A DNA stretch of 64,000 bases, from positions 19,422,097 through 19,486,096 of the forward strand of contig CM073324.1 in assembly GCA_037043015.1 (NCBI GenBank). Direction: 5' to 3'. A model generated the notes under the pieces. The model ran no database searches. It worked only from the letters and a program-made list of their open reading frames with translations, and was not told the DNA's origin. The translations under genes and the position numbers were made by a program. Source of the DNA: Bryum argenteum. Taxonomy: Eukaryota; Streptophyta; Bryopsida; Bryales; Bryaceae. Within the stretch, counting starts at the first letter, position 1, and each line of letters starts with the position of its first letter. This document shows, in pieces, positions 48,675 to 60,388 of this stretch.

Positions 48675-48985
48675 GATTGTTTGATGGTTACGAGAGAGAG
48701 ATGCCAGCCCTCACACAGCCCAGATCCAGGAAGCGAAGTTTCGGAAGTGTAATCGCTTGCTCTCAATGAAACTAGAACACTACTCAGATGTTTGATGAAT
48801 ATTGAGACCCAAACTTCAGCTCTTTATATGGAGTGCTACATGTCCGGACGTGGTGATCCTTTGACTGGGCAGGCTCAGCTCGGGATCGGTGGAGAGGGAT
48901 CGATGGTTGAGATTTTACCGACGAGGAGCAAGATTCTGCCTGGGGGTATATGGAGTACTACAGTCATGCGGTTACGCAGCTATTG
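48675..48985 (-). promoter_or_regulatory. cluster-type promoter of lipase gene 2
   Basis: Minus strand: CATATAAAGAGC TATA at about 48820-48829, GTCCGGACATG and AAGGATCACCACG block, CCATCGATCC, and a TTACCGACGAGGAGCAAGA variant of the shared element (48915-48935). It closely parallels 43201-43505. Confidence 0.75.
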
Positions 48986-49308
48986 CTGGGCCCGCCTAGT
49001 TTTGATGCAGGCTATTTCTTCGCATCTTTGTATGAAAGTGTTACGAGAAGACGAGTTGACAACTTGAGATTGCGTACTTCTATCACTTCGAAAAAAATTG
49101 CAAACGGATGGCAGCGCTGAAATCTGGTGAGGGGTGCCAGCCGAATTATTCTTGACGAAGTATGAACAACATCAAAAGCTCTTACAAAGCGACTGCAGTT
49201 TAGGGCCCTTCTGAATACAATAGAATATCTGGTACCAATTACCAAATAAGCCATTCCATACAGAATTGTAACCCCTTAAGTCGAGGCCGATTTTACTTTT
49301 AAATTTCA

Positions 49309-49348
<40 letters not shown>

Positions 49349-51155
49349 TGGAGGAGAGGTGGTACAAGGCATGTTCAGATTTTCAATCCAATAAATTTTC
49401 ACATGCCTTTTTACATGGTAAGAAAGGTGCTTATGTATTTCAATTTTAGCATACCCTCATGTGAAAAATTAAACATTTCTATAGGTTTTATAGGTCCTAT
49501 AGGGGTAAAATTTGTGTAGACATATTCTAGACTGATAGGAGAACAAGAATGTGAAGAGCCTTACTTCATATTCACTTTCAGAAATGGTTATTTTGACCCT
49601 CAAAACATTGTTGTCCATTTTTACAAGTGAAAAAAACTTCCTAGTTTAATTTCAATTCTAAATGTTAATATGATCTCACATAGAGTGAGGAAAGTGAGTT
49701 TAAGATTCAATATACATGATATGATGATATAGTACAAGTTCAGTACGAGAACCAACGGTTTCATACTTCAAAATCCATAATAATTAGAAAAATGAAATAT
49801 CTCACTTTGCACTAAACTCCTAAAGATTCAAGGACTATCTGCATGACTATCTAGTTTTGAGGGTAAAGCATGCAGATAGTCCTTGAATAGGAGTTTAATC
49901 ATTAAGTTATTGATGGGTGGAGAGAAAGAGTCTCGTCGCGACCTGCCCTCTCACACCCACACAGCAGGTTGTTACTCACAAATTCCTTTCCAGCCGATTT
50001 TGTCGCAAGAATCCTTCTGAATCCTTGAACGATGTTTTTTCTTTTAAAATAAAATAAATTAATCAATTGAGAGAAGTACATACATGACCGAAGTAAAGAA
50101 CAACTCGGCGAGGACCTGATCGGGTTATGAAAGTAACCAGGGTACAAAATTGGGCAATCGTCGCAGGAATTATCGCAAGAATTCCATGAGACTTAAGAAG
50201 AAGTGAAATATGGATCTCTGCGATGTCAAAGATTGATTTTAACATAGGATTCCTAAAACAAATTAGCACGGCTGAGCTTTCCGGCATGCAGTTTAAGTTT
50301 ATTTTCGTGCAATTTGATGCACATGGTCAGGAATACGATACAATGAATGACTGACTTTGACTTACGTGGACTGTCCCTGAAATCGGTACCGATATTGCCA
50401 TCACCAGTTTAATTACTATTCTGGAGTTGAAGAAATAGTCATAGTGAGTCAAAGAATCGTAAAGAGCTCTGGACTGTCTGGAGTTGCTCCTGTATCACCT
50501 CACCGAATTTCACCTGTGCGATCCATTTGCAATCACAAGTTCGTGTTTGTTCGCGGTTCACATATAAGAAATTAAGCCTACAGTACTACAACAACCAGTC
50601 CACTCGTATTCTCGGAACATTGTCTTCTCAAACACGCTGGTAGCCTGGTAGACGTGGAAATTGTCGCAATAAGAGTGGAACCCAGCAATTTGAAAAGTAG
50701 AGAACTGCTTGATTACTATACTCCATATAACCCGGAATCTCGCTCCCGTTCTGCTCAGAGCATCGGCACTGCAAGCCCTTTGACCCTGGAACGTCGGAGC
50801 CCGTCACCGTGAATGATGAGGAAGTTGGAAAAATGATTTTGGATGTTCAAAGATTGTACAGTATGAAATCTCAAATCCATTCATCGGACATATTGCGTCT
50901 GCTTCAATGTTTTAGGGTTAAACAACCCCACCAAGTGGATAGTCAAGCTAGGGAGCTTTTTAGGGAGTGTTTCTAGGAAACTAGTTGAAGCCCCATCGTG
51001 TGACCTCTACTTAGAGTGTTTGGTACAGTGCCCTATGTTTAGAACCAAATGCATAGAGATTTTTGAGTGTAAATCCAAATGGCCAAATGTGTAAACTCAA
51101 ATCTTTAAAAACATATTTTTTTGAGTGTAAACTCAAATGCTCTCGTAATAGCATT
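48986..51155. other. intergenic within the cluster
   Basis: Contains a poly(T) tract (about 49311-49345), a dispersed repeat related to 40.7-41.0 and 55.65-55.8 kb (49370-49760), and a third relative of the large inverted-repeat arm (about 50360-50755) with a truncated shared promoter element at 50731-50752. No gene recognised. Confidence 0.5.
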
Positions 51156-51719
51156 CTAGGAAACCCCAATGAGAGCATGGAGATTCAAAATATGATTATG
51201 AAACCTTTGTTTAATCTTCTTGATGAGGTGGCGGTGCATCATGTACTTGGGCACACCTAGAACGGGTGTCAAGATAGAGGCGCAGTCCATGGCGGCGGTG
51301 CTAAGCGTCTCTGCCAGTATGTCCTTGAGGATCTCGTCATACAGCCAGGTTTTGAGCCCCAGGCCATGTTCCGATGTGAGGGCCTCGACAACAGCCTTTT
51401 CGACGCCCGCTTGGATGTTGCTCTGGTTGTCCTGGATGCGGTTGCCAATCTGGGTGCTCATGTTCTTCACAGGGCCCTCGGAGCATGTCACATCCTGGTG
51501 CTGCTTGATGAGCCCCAATGTGGCAGAGAAGTAGAGCTAGGCTCTGCATTATGGTGGCAGCCACCACCAGGGGCACGCCGCTGAAGGAGACGACTGAGCT
51601 GCTGGCGATGGCCGTGACCACCGTGGTGATGTCCATGACACGCTTGTGACAGGCTTCGTCGACAAGGCGATCCATCTTCTTCTTGATGTAGTCCTTGACG
51701 TGCTCCAAAACCTCGGCGT
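51156..51719 (-). pseudogene. gene D: frameshifted copy of the hydrophobic two-exon family
   Basis: Second exon only. It begins after an intact acceptor (CTGTAG|ACGCCGAG) at 51719 and reads VLEHVKDYIKKKMDRLVDEA, FSGVPLVVAATIMQSL. A net four-base gain (an extra AGCT near 51530) then shifts the frame; the shifted frame continues FSATLGLIKQH, STQIGNRIQDNQ, LGLKTWLYDEILKDILAE and PKYMMHRHLIKKIKQRF to a stop at 51156. No matching first exon or promoter is seen upstream. It lacks the PQ-rich tail, like gene C. Confidence 0.8.
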
Positions 51720-52036
51720 CTACAGATGGAACCACCCAGGCACCCACTAAGTCAGAACCGTCTGATGAGTTGCAATGAAGCATCATTCTCGCTGGTACGA
51801 GTATCATCATGCCATTCTGGTCTCGAAGAAGTGGAATCAGTCAGGGTTAAAAAATCCTCAATCATGCCGAACTAGCTCCAACTACTGCGTCCTTTTCTTA
51901 CCAGAGTCATGGAAATTTCGAAAGAGCATACCACGGGGTTGGCTTTCAACTCATGGACTGAATTGAGCACCAGCCAATTAATGCTTCCAACTCATGGACT
52001 GAATTGAGCACTAGCCAATTAATGATATTTGAGCCT

Positions 52037-52104
52037 CATGGTCTCCTTGATTGTAGTTGAGCCGAGGCATTTGCTTCGACTCAACTATAATTAAGGAGAC
52101 CATG
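52037..52104. repeat. 25-bp-arm hairpin
   Basis: Arms 52037-52061 and 52080-52104 (CATGGTCTCCTTGATTGTAG onward) pair with two mismatches around an 18-nt loop. Related to an internal block of the MITE at 21961-22480. Confidence 0.8.
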
Positions 52105-52781
52105 GAAACATTCTTCATATGGAGAATCTAGCATACTTTAGGGATCTCAAAGTTAGTGGTCATTCTCCTTTTTTCCATGTATTGTACAGCCAATAAAACC
52201 AAGAGCATTCTAATTAGAGAGTTCAAAAGGCCATGGTCAATCTTCATTTTACTCTTTAATTAGAGATTTCAAAAGGCCATGGTTAATCTTCGTGGTGCAC
52301 AGTGTAAAGTGACCCTAAGTTGGCAACAAGAAAACATATGTAGACCTCGTGGGTTGGCAATCCTTTTGGAAGCATTGTCATTACTCTGCACTCTGAAAGT
52401 GAAGAAATGTAATCTTAAATGATTTAAATCCTAAAGCTTGTTGTGTATTTATGAAAGATTATAACCTCATAACCATGAAGTACCACTTCTATGCATTCTC
52501 GGGGGGTGACAATCAAATATTTTATTTTATTTTCCAACCGTAAAATCTTGTACTTAAGTCTATTTTTAAATATTGAACATTCCAAAATTTGACCATTGGA
52601 TGTTTACCATTTGAGAGATCATAATATCCAAAGTTGATCTCCAAAGTTCTTTGAGCATTGTGAAGATTTTTGTTGAAATTTTGGGGGTGCCCTTCTTGAA
52701 TTGTTAATTGGACTTGGGCTACTTTGGAAATTGAACAATGGTTTGGTAATGAAAAATAATAATATGAATAATAATTATTAT

Positions 52782-52783
<2 letters not shown>

Positions 52784-52852
<69 letters not shown>
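52784..52852. repeat. (TA)n microsatellite
   Basis: About 34 TA units. Confidence 0.95.
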
Positions 52853-52856
<4 letters not shown>

Positions 52857-54229
52857 AGGGTTGTCACGTCGAGCGTGTTGAGGTGATCACGCAAGCATAT
52901 CGAGTGGACGAGATGTCCCCAGCATGCGGACGGGCGTGCCAGCCCTCCTTTATTGTAGGAGGCATGTAAGTTTTACGTGGGTAAAAAATCTTGCAGTAAA
53001 AAATTATATAGGATGTGACGTGTCCGTCCACCCTGGCGTCGAGGCAAGTGGCCGAGGGCACGGTGAGTGACTTGATGGCAGAGTGGATTCCTTCGATTAC
53101 CCGCCCCTTCAATTGGTATTCGCCCTGTCATCAGTCCCACCTGGTCCTTACGCGGCAGCCACGTAGCTAAGTCTCTTCACCTAAATCATTGCCACGTTGT
53201 CATTTTTTACCTCAACAAAAAGTCAACAGCCCGTTGACTACATCAGGCGGGCCAAGCAGACGAGTGGCCTGCTTGCCTGCTTGGCCTTTCTCACAACCTT
53301 GATATTTATTTTTTTATTTTTTTATTTTTTATTTTTTATTTTTTTAAGTAAAAAATTTCACTTTTTCAAGGTGTCATTTTCCAACTTAAAACATAAAATT
53401 TCTAAGTGAATGTTCTAAAATTGGAACTTGGCTTTAAATAATCTACCTTGCACTATGAGGAGCACCTAATAAAAATGAATAAAAATCTTAATCAAAACAA
53501 TTATTTTTAATCCCTTCATCTAACCTGCCCGATTACCCAACAAACGGATCTTGAATAAAAAGAGCTCTAGGGGAACTTAATACACCACATATTACACAAA
53601 TGATGATTGAAACATATAATGTATTAGAATAGAGTAAACTTGAGACGGAATCTGGTCAAAAGCATATTAGAAAGAATAATCTTTGAAAATCATCAAGATA
53701 AGGGTCTTTTAAGAGGCCTAGACTGCTGATATTTGATTACTTGACCCCATATAAGAGATTAAGACTTTAAAAAGGAGGGCCACTGTCCAAGCACGGAACG
53801 CAAAATCACTTCCGTGCCCACTCAAATTTGCCCTCTCGCGCTCTCCCGACCTGCATGCAACAGCTCCCTACAAGCTTCTCTTGAGGATTTCGACAACTTC
53901 ATGACAAAATTTGGCGAATGGAGCTCCAAAAACAAAGAGCCGTGAAAATGAAAGCAACAAGAGAAATGACAAAAGCTACAAGAGTGGTGGGAAACGGCGG
54001 AGGGGAACTTGTGTTTTGCGTGGATGGGTGGGGTATTGTTTCTTTTCTCGGCTCTCAACCACAAAAAGCCCACTGGATATGGTTTTCTCAGGGCAAGAGT
54101 GGCCAACTGGCCATGCCCTAAGCCATTATATGCAGAATCTTTACCATATAATTTCCAGTCAGACACAAGTAGCCTCATGCAGCATCAAGTTAGACGAGGT
54201 TCATCTACCCCCAAATCCACTCTTGTCAA

Positions 54230-54995
54230 TTGGTATGATTATGAATGATTCAACTTGTCAAGTAGCACCATTTTAGGTATACTTAGGGACGCTTTGCATG
54301 GGGAGTCAAGGCCAACGAATCTCCTCGCCAATTCACTCACATTTTAAGCCCAATTGGCTTCATGGGCCACTTGGAGAACATATTAAACAATTAATAAAGT
54401 GGAGGCAAATTCCTCCATGTGTAAAGCCCGTAGGGCTGATTTGTAGAAGGAAAAATAAGGCCACATGTGGGGGCCAATTCTAATAGTAAGTTGTACATTC
54501 CATGCTTTTGATTTGTTCACATTAAAATATTTGAGAGAAATAACATTCGATTTTGTATTGAAATTAAGCAATGGCCTCTAGGCCATGAATTGGCCTTCCA
54601 TTCTTGTATCTCTCAACTTTTGAAGTGCGGGTCATGTCATAACTTGTCCCCCACCCATTATAATATAATTTCAGAAAATTGGTCTTGACTCCTCATGTAA
54701 AGCCCTTCCGGCCAATTTCAAGAATTGGATCAATCACAAGGGAGGATTTGGCCATGAATTGGCCTCATCAATGGCTTTGCCCCTCATGTAAAGCGGCCCT
54801 TATATTTCTAACTTCGAAAATTTATAACTCACTCTACAAGAGTCCAAAAATGATGCTCTAACTTTTTACAAATTCTTCCCATGCACAAAAATTGCAAGCT
54901 TACATTAGTAGCATTCCTGCAGATTTCAATCATTTCATGTGTAGAAAATTGTGCCATTATTGGCCACCTTACTATTTGTGGAAGAATAATACATG
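54230..54995. mobile_element. relative of the 38010 MITE, split by another MITE
   Basis: The part before 54283 (AGCACCATTTTAGG) and the part after 54800 (TATATTTCTAACTTCG...GAAAATTGTGCCATTA) are collinear with 38140-38325; the 514-bp element at 54286-54799 interrupts them. Confidence 0.65.
54286..54799. mobile_element. 514-bp Harbinger-like MITE, TTA duplication
   Basis: Ends GGGACGCTTTGCATGGGG and (complement) GGGCCGCTTTACATGAGG; TTA on both sides (54283-54285, 54800-54802). Internal GTAAAGCCC and ATGAATTGGCC blocks repeat. Confidence 0.8.
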
Positions 54996-55850
54996 TGAAT
55001 TCATCATGTTTTGGACTCTTTTACAATTTGTCAAGAAAGTGAACTTGTAGGTGGTGCAGTTTAAAATGATGTCCTAATTTAACACCCTATAAAGTCTGCT
55101 ATGAGTCTGCTATGAGTACATGACAGTGTTAGATTTCGTAACTAAGTAAAGAAGTTCCATTTTAGAGCACTCAACTTTTTGTTCTTGAAAACCCGAAACA
55201 TTGTAACTTCCAACACCCGTACTTGAAGTAATTGGAAATTGTCACAGCAAAACTCGACCCAGCATCCCAAAGCTCCAAAGTTCCAATCATTCCCTCATTC
55301 TAGGTCGGTTAAATCCTTATGTCAAAAAGAGCCCAAACAAGACGTTTGAGGTCTCGCCAGCCTCGTACTTACTATATTTAGCTTGCATGAAATTGGAATC
55401 TTTTTCAAGTGTGGATATATTCCGTACCTTTTCGAAGGATAATTTCATGCTTCAAAATTCCTCATACTTTAGGAGCTTTAACATTCAAAGTTTGAAAACG
55501 CTATTTGAAATATGCCCAAAAATACCCAAACTGTAGTTTATGCTCATTTATTCTCAAAATCTGCCCACAATTAGTAAATCACAAAAACTTCAAAATTTTA
55601 CCAAAATCAAGATTTTACTCTTTTTCAAGTTTTATTTTTTGTACATGTACATAGGCAGGTCAGTATGTCACCAATCGGATTTTCAATCCATTTATTTTCA
55701 ATTCATTTATTTTCACATACCATTTTAATCGTGAAAGACCAGCCTTTGCATTTAAATTTCAGCATACCTCCATGCGAAAATTCAAGCATTTCTTTAGGTT
55801 TTAAAGAAGGTCGCATAGTCAAGTCTGAAGTCATAGGACCGACTTCAGAC

Positions 55851-56137
55851 TCAGCCCCTGTCGGTAGCATATTCGAGTATGAAGTCAACTATCTATCCCT
55901 GTTCTCCATCGCAGCCGTCCTATCACCCCGCGACTCAGCCTTCGCCAGTCAATGCCTCACCAAGTCCAGACGCGCAGCATCCCTCTATAAAGGATCCATC
56001 CTTTGCCTCATCTCCAGCAGGCATCAATCTAAGCAGTATTGTCACTTCGTACTTTGAAGCCAAGTTTTAGACCTCGGAGACGAGCAATTGCAGAGCTTGG
56101 GTGCTTTGTTGTCGATCGGCTTAGATCTTCTAGCGAG
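55851..56137 (+). promoter_or_regulatory. promoter region of gene A
   Basis: CTATAAAG TATA at about 55984-55991, about 150 bp before ATG. The upstream GCAGCCGTCC and AGTCCAGAC-like blocks and the downstream GAAGCCAAGTT leader are shared with gene B. A partial CCCCTGTCGGTA element lies near 55856. Confidence 0.55.
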
Positions 56138-57967
56138 ATGGGGTTGAGGAAGCTATTTCCAAGGACTCGGACGACGCATCGGATGCTCTCCCGGTTGCCG
56201 CACCACTCAAGGGTGCTGGTGGTTCGGCTGCCTTGATCGACGCCAAGTCTCAGGCGGAGTACAAGAAGCAGGTTGAGAATCACCGCCACCTGCACAGGCA
56301 TGCCACGGGTGAGATACTAATTCCGATTGTTAGCTCTCGACATGATGTGAGTCTGTTTTACTGTGAGATTTTGAGGAAGCGGTGATTGGAGCTTGTTCTG
56401 CATGTCTGAGAATGTTGAAGGGTTCCAATAATGTAACCACTAGAACGGAATTTGGCAACCGTTTCGTGAGGTGCTTATTGAAACGGCCGGTTCACAAGAC
56501 GCGTTTCTGGACATGTAATGTAAAGAAGCTCGTATGTACAATATTAATTTGGTTCTGATATCGGAGGTGAATTGTCCTGCAGACGCCGAGGTTTTGCACC
56601 ATATCAAGGAGTATATCAAGAAGAAGATTGATGGCATCGTTGACGAAGCCCAACGCAAGCGCGTCATGGACATCACCACCGTGGCGATGTCCGTGGCCAG
56701 CAGCACGCTCATCCCCTTCAGCGGCGTGGCAGTGGTGGTCGCTGCCACCGTGATGCAGTGCCTCAACTTCTCTGTTACTCTGGGTCTCATCCCGCTGCTC
56801 AATGTGCGCTCCGCGGGCGACGTCAAGGCCATGTCCAGCCAGATTGGCACCAGCATCAGCAGGGCCTCCAAGGATGGCCTCATGGCGGGCGTGGAAACGG
56901 CCGTTCTGGAGATTCTGAAGAGCCTGGGACTTGGAGACTGGCTGTGGACGGAGATTCTCAAGGACATTCTGATCGAGATGATCGGCAGTGGCGCCTCGGA
57001 CGGTGCGTGGATCATGACGCCGCTTCTCGCTGTGCCCAAGTACATGTTGCACCGTCACCTCGTGAAGAAGATGTACCGCAAACTGGGCGACAAGGCTCAC
57101 GTCGTGCACCACACTTGGACGGAGCACCACTGCGTCGCGACTGTCCAGACCACGGTCGTGACGCACGTAGCTGTTGATGCGAACGGGAACGTACAAGGCG
57201 CATACGTACAAACGCAGGAAGTGAACGGAGCTGGTGTGCAGCAAGTCTCGCAGACAAACGCATACTTCCAGCAACCAAACGGAGGCGCCCCACAAGCGCA
57301 GGTTACTCAGACCAATGCGTACTTCCAGCCGCAAAGTGGGCAAGTGCAAGTTACTCAAACAAGTGCATACTTCCACCCACAAGCTCCGCAGCAGGATATG
57401 TATCCACCTCCTGCTAACCAGGCTTTGCCAGGCATGGTGCCCGGCTACTCGCAAGCATATCCGGCTTCCACCCCGAATGCTTTCCAGCCAGCTCCGAAGC
57501 AAGGCGGAACCCTAGTCATGGGGTACACGCCACCGAAGAACTCAGACTTCTTTCAGCCTCAAGTACAGCTGCAAGGAACCCAAGCCATGGGATACACGGC
57601 TCCAGCAAACGCAGTCTATTTTCAGGGACAGGGAGGGGTTTATCATCAGGCCGCTGCTGCTGCGCAGGTTTACACTCCGCAACCAAGTGCAACGTACTCC
57701 CAGCTGCCGTATGGCTCACAAGCAATGAGTTATCCTCCAGCACAGGCGCAAGGGAATTCATACGCTCAAGTGGGAAATCACAACAGTCACCAGATCGGTA
57801 CTCCTGGGCAGCCTCACTTTTCGCCTTATGGTGAGGTCAGGACGCAAGGGGAGTCCAAGCGTGAGAGTACAACAGTGCCCAAAAGCAACGGCGGCCGCAG
57901 TTTCGGTCTCATGGTGAGGTCAAGATGCAAGCACATCCGCAAGCCGGAGCTAGTTACCGGCAGTTAG
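56138..57967 (+). CDS. gene A: hydrophobic two-exon family, long form with PQ-rich tail, first exon frameshifted
   Basis: Inverted duplicate of gene B. Exon 1 56138-56308 starts MGLRK but is 171 bp against 172 in B; the missing base (between CTATT and GACGCATCGG) throws the frame into an early stop. Exon 2 56583-57967 after TGTCCTGCAG is intact, 460 residues: helix HHIKEYIKKKIDGIVDEAQ, hydrophobic hairpin ASSTLIPFSGVAVVVAATVM, LGLGDWLWTEILKDIL, HRHLVKKMYRKLGDKAH, WTEHHC. A long Q/P/Y/N-rich tail with VTQTNAYFQPQ-type repeats follows. An ATG at 56534 inside the intron is in frame and could start a shorter product. The C-terminus differs from B (no 19-residue repeats). Function unknown. Confidence 0.6.
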
Positions 57968-58490
57968 CAGATTATCTAGCTGTGGACCCACACCGATTGC
58001 TCTTCCAACTTGAAGAGCACATGGAAGTGGTTCAAATAAGGTCATGGCAGCCATGTACGTATCATAACTTAATACTAGGTCATAGTGACCTTGTGAGTGC
58101 ATTGTAATCTGGAAGGGGTCAATCCCCACGAGATACAGAACATGGAATCAACCATTGTACTTCTAATGAACAACTACCAAATTTAGTTTCAGTCGATGTT
58201 GAGTGTCATGTTTCAAGCGGTTGGAAAGTGTGCAAATTCAAGGACGTGGTGACCTTAATAATATCAAAAGTAATACGTACTCGTCAATAGAGCTTCTGCA
58301 AAATACCTCGAATGTACTGTACACAAACCGAATGGAAATACTTTGTGTAATACTACTGTTTCCAGTGGAGAAGCATGGAGTGCGCGGCAAGCATCATCTT
58401 TTCATTCGAATTCATGGTACAGCAGGGAAGCTATATTTGTCAAGTGACCCTAACTTTTCTTATGTAAAATGTACTGTAATTTGTTGAAGT

Positions 58491-58584
58491 TTGTTGTCAG
58501 AAGGATGAGACACTTTCTGTAGCACTCCGCTTGATAGCAGACCTGTCAACATGATTAACAGTGTCTCATCCTTCTGGCAGCAAT
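58491..58584. repeat. 24-bp-arm hairpin
   Basis: CAGAAGGATGAGACAC at about 58498-58513 and its complement at about 58561-58576, extended outward to about 24 bp per arm with two mismatches; loop about 46 nt. Confidence 0.75.
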
Positions 58585-58990
58585 TTTTGCAATAAATCTT
58601 CGTTTGTGGACGTTGAATTTATGAGCACTTTGCGAGGTGATGGAGCTTGTCATCCCCTTTTGAAGTGGAAGCAGGCAGCTTATGGAGCAGGCATAATGCT
58701 CAGCAATCACGAGGATAAAGTCGCAGTGAAATGTATGCGGCGACTAAGCTCAGTATTCTATCACGTGCTTTGAAGGGCATATTATATAAGAAAGAGAAGG
58801 CGCCTTAACATTACTTCGCTTCGGTGATGTTTGTATTGTTACCATGATTGTAATGATACTTGCCATGCAATCTATAGCTTTCTTCTCGCTGCAACAAGAA
58901 GAGGAAACAGTAGAAATGCTTCCTGCAGCGGAAATATTCTGACAATATTGAAGGTTAGTGATAAAACCATTCATAAGTTGACTGATACCT

Positions 58991-59340
58991 CACTACAATA
59001 AGTCATGCCATTCTAAAGTTATTTCTGTATTGGTGACTACGTAGAGTCATGTATTGTTGACTATACTTAGTCACCTATACCATATGTCTGCCTAGGAATA
59101 GTCAACTATATATGACTTTACAGAGTCATATTTTCCCAAGTCCCAGCGCAGGTCCCTATTTGAGGTCCCAAAACACTGTGGGAACGCAGTATTGGGAACA
59201 AAAATTGTCCGATATGACTGCTAATCAGATTGTCCGAAGCGACTAAGTCCAAATGACTACAGATGGTGCTAGTCACATTTTGATTTATGCCTGATTTTAG
59301 TCATAAAACCTAGTCACATTGGGTTGGATTTGTTGTAGTG
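58991..59340. mobile_element. CACTA-like MITE
   Basis: Starts CACTACAATAAGTC and ends GATTTGTTGTAGTG, terminal inverted repeats of CACTA (En/Spm) type, with many subterminal TGACTA/TAGTCA hexamers in both orientations. The 3-bp target duplication is not clear. Confidence 0.6.
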
Positions 59341-60388
59341 TATTATCATTTCACTACATATGGGTACTATGACTACGGGCGTAATCATATTATTTGTAGC
59401 GGCTAAGAGTAAATGACTGAAAACATGATTCTTGATATTCATCTTTTAGTCATGTTTTGAGGATTTGTCATCACATGTCATTACAAACGATCATGTGTGA
59501 TATGTGACATGTGACCACAAACTATCATAACAATGATTGTAAGATGATTACTAAGTCATATTTTCTGTCATTTACTCAGACAATATGACTACGTCCATAG
59601 TTAATATCAAATATTGGAGTATCTGGAAGCACCCTGGAGTATACTGCCGAAGCAAGTGCTCTGGAGTAAACTGCCGAAGCTAGTGAAGATATGCTAATAC
59701 AAATTGCATTACTCTCACCTTCCATGATGTGGCAAACAATGTAAAACACAAGGTCTTATAATTCCTAGCAACGGCTCAAAGTTGTGAATCAACAATGTTA
59801 GAAAGGTCTGTCAAAAAGGTCTGGAGTTGAAACACATTCATTTTCTCAATGCGGTGCTTCAAGTAACGAGCTCGAAACAGGAAAACAGTTGAGTTCTGAG
59901 TAAAGAGATCGAATGGAGCATCCCAATATATTCGTCTCTCGTGAAGACTCACGCTCAATTTCATTCACAGCTGAACTAGAATGACATCTGACGTAGAAGA
60001 GAACAAAATATGAAAGTGCGATTGTGAATGTGAATGCACCGTTGCAAGATGTAACATTGGAACTTCCTATTTTGTGTAAATGACTGGGAGTTTGCCCACA
60101 CGTTGCTTCCTCTGGTGGGGATTTCCCCTTCCAGACAATGATACTTGAATACACTGACATCTCTGTAACTATACCTTTATCTATGATACACATGGCCGCT
60201 GTGACCTAATTTGAACCGCTTCCCTGTGCTCTCTCGACGTTGGAGAAGCAATCAATGCGGGTTCGCAGCTTAGTCCTATACCTTTTTCTTGCCTACTGTC
60301 GGAAACCAGCCCCTGCTTGCGGATGCACCTCACCCGAAGGCGGAAACTTAGACTGCCCAGGAGTGGCGATTTGGGCTCTGCTGTAATC

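Larger units (their letters stand above)
51720..55850. other. intergenic, repeats
   Basis: Contains a 40-bp tandem duplication (51947-52026), a 25-bp-arm hairpin (52037-52104) inside a fragment related to the 21961-22480 MITE, a TA microsatellite (52784-52852), a GC-rich unassigned block (about 52860-53220), and a MITE nested in another MITE copy (54230-54995). No convincing gene. Confidence 0.5.
57968..60388. other. spacer between inverted genes A and B
   Basis: The outer edges (to about 58065 and from about 60185) are still inverted copies of each other (GTGGTTCAAATAAGGTCA-like blocks). In between: a hairpin (58491-58584) and a CACTA-like MITE (58991-59340). The following 59350-59600 is also rich in ATGACTA/TAGTCAT motifs. 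No gene recognised. Confidence 0.55.
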
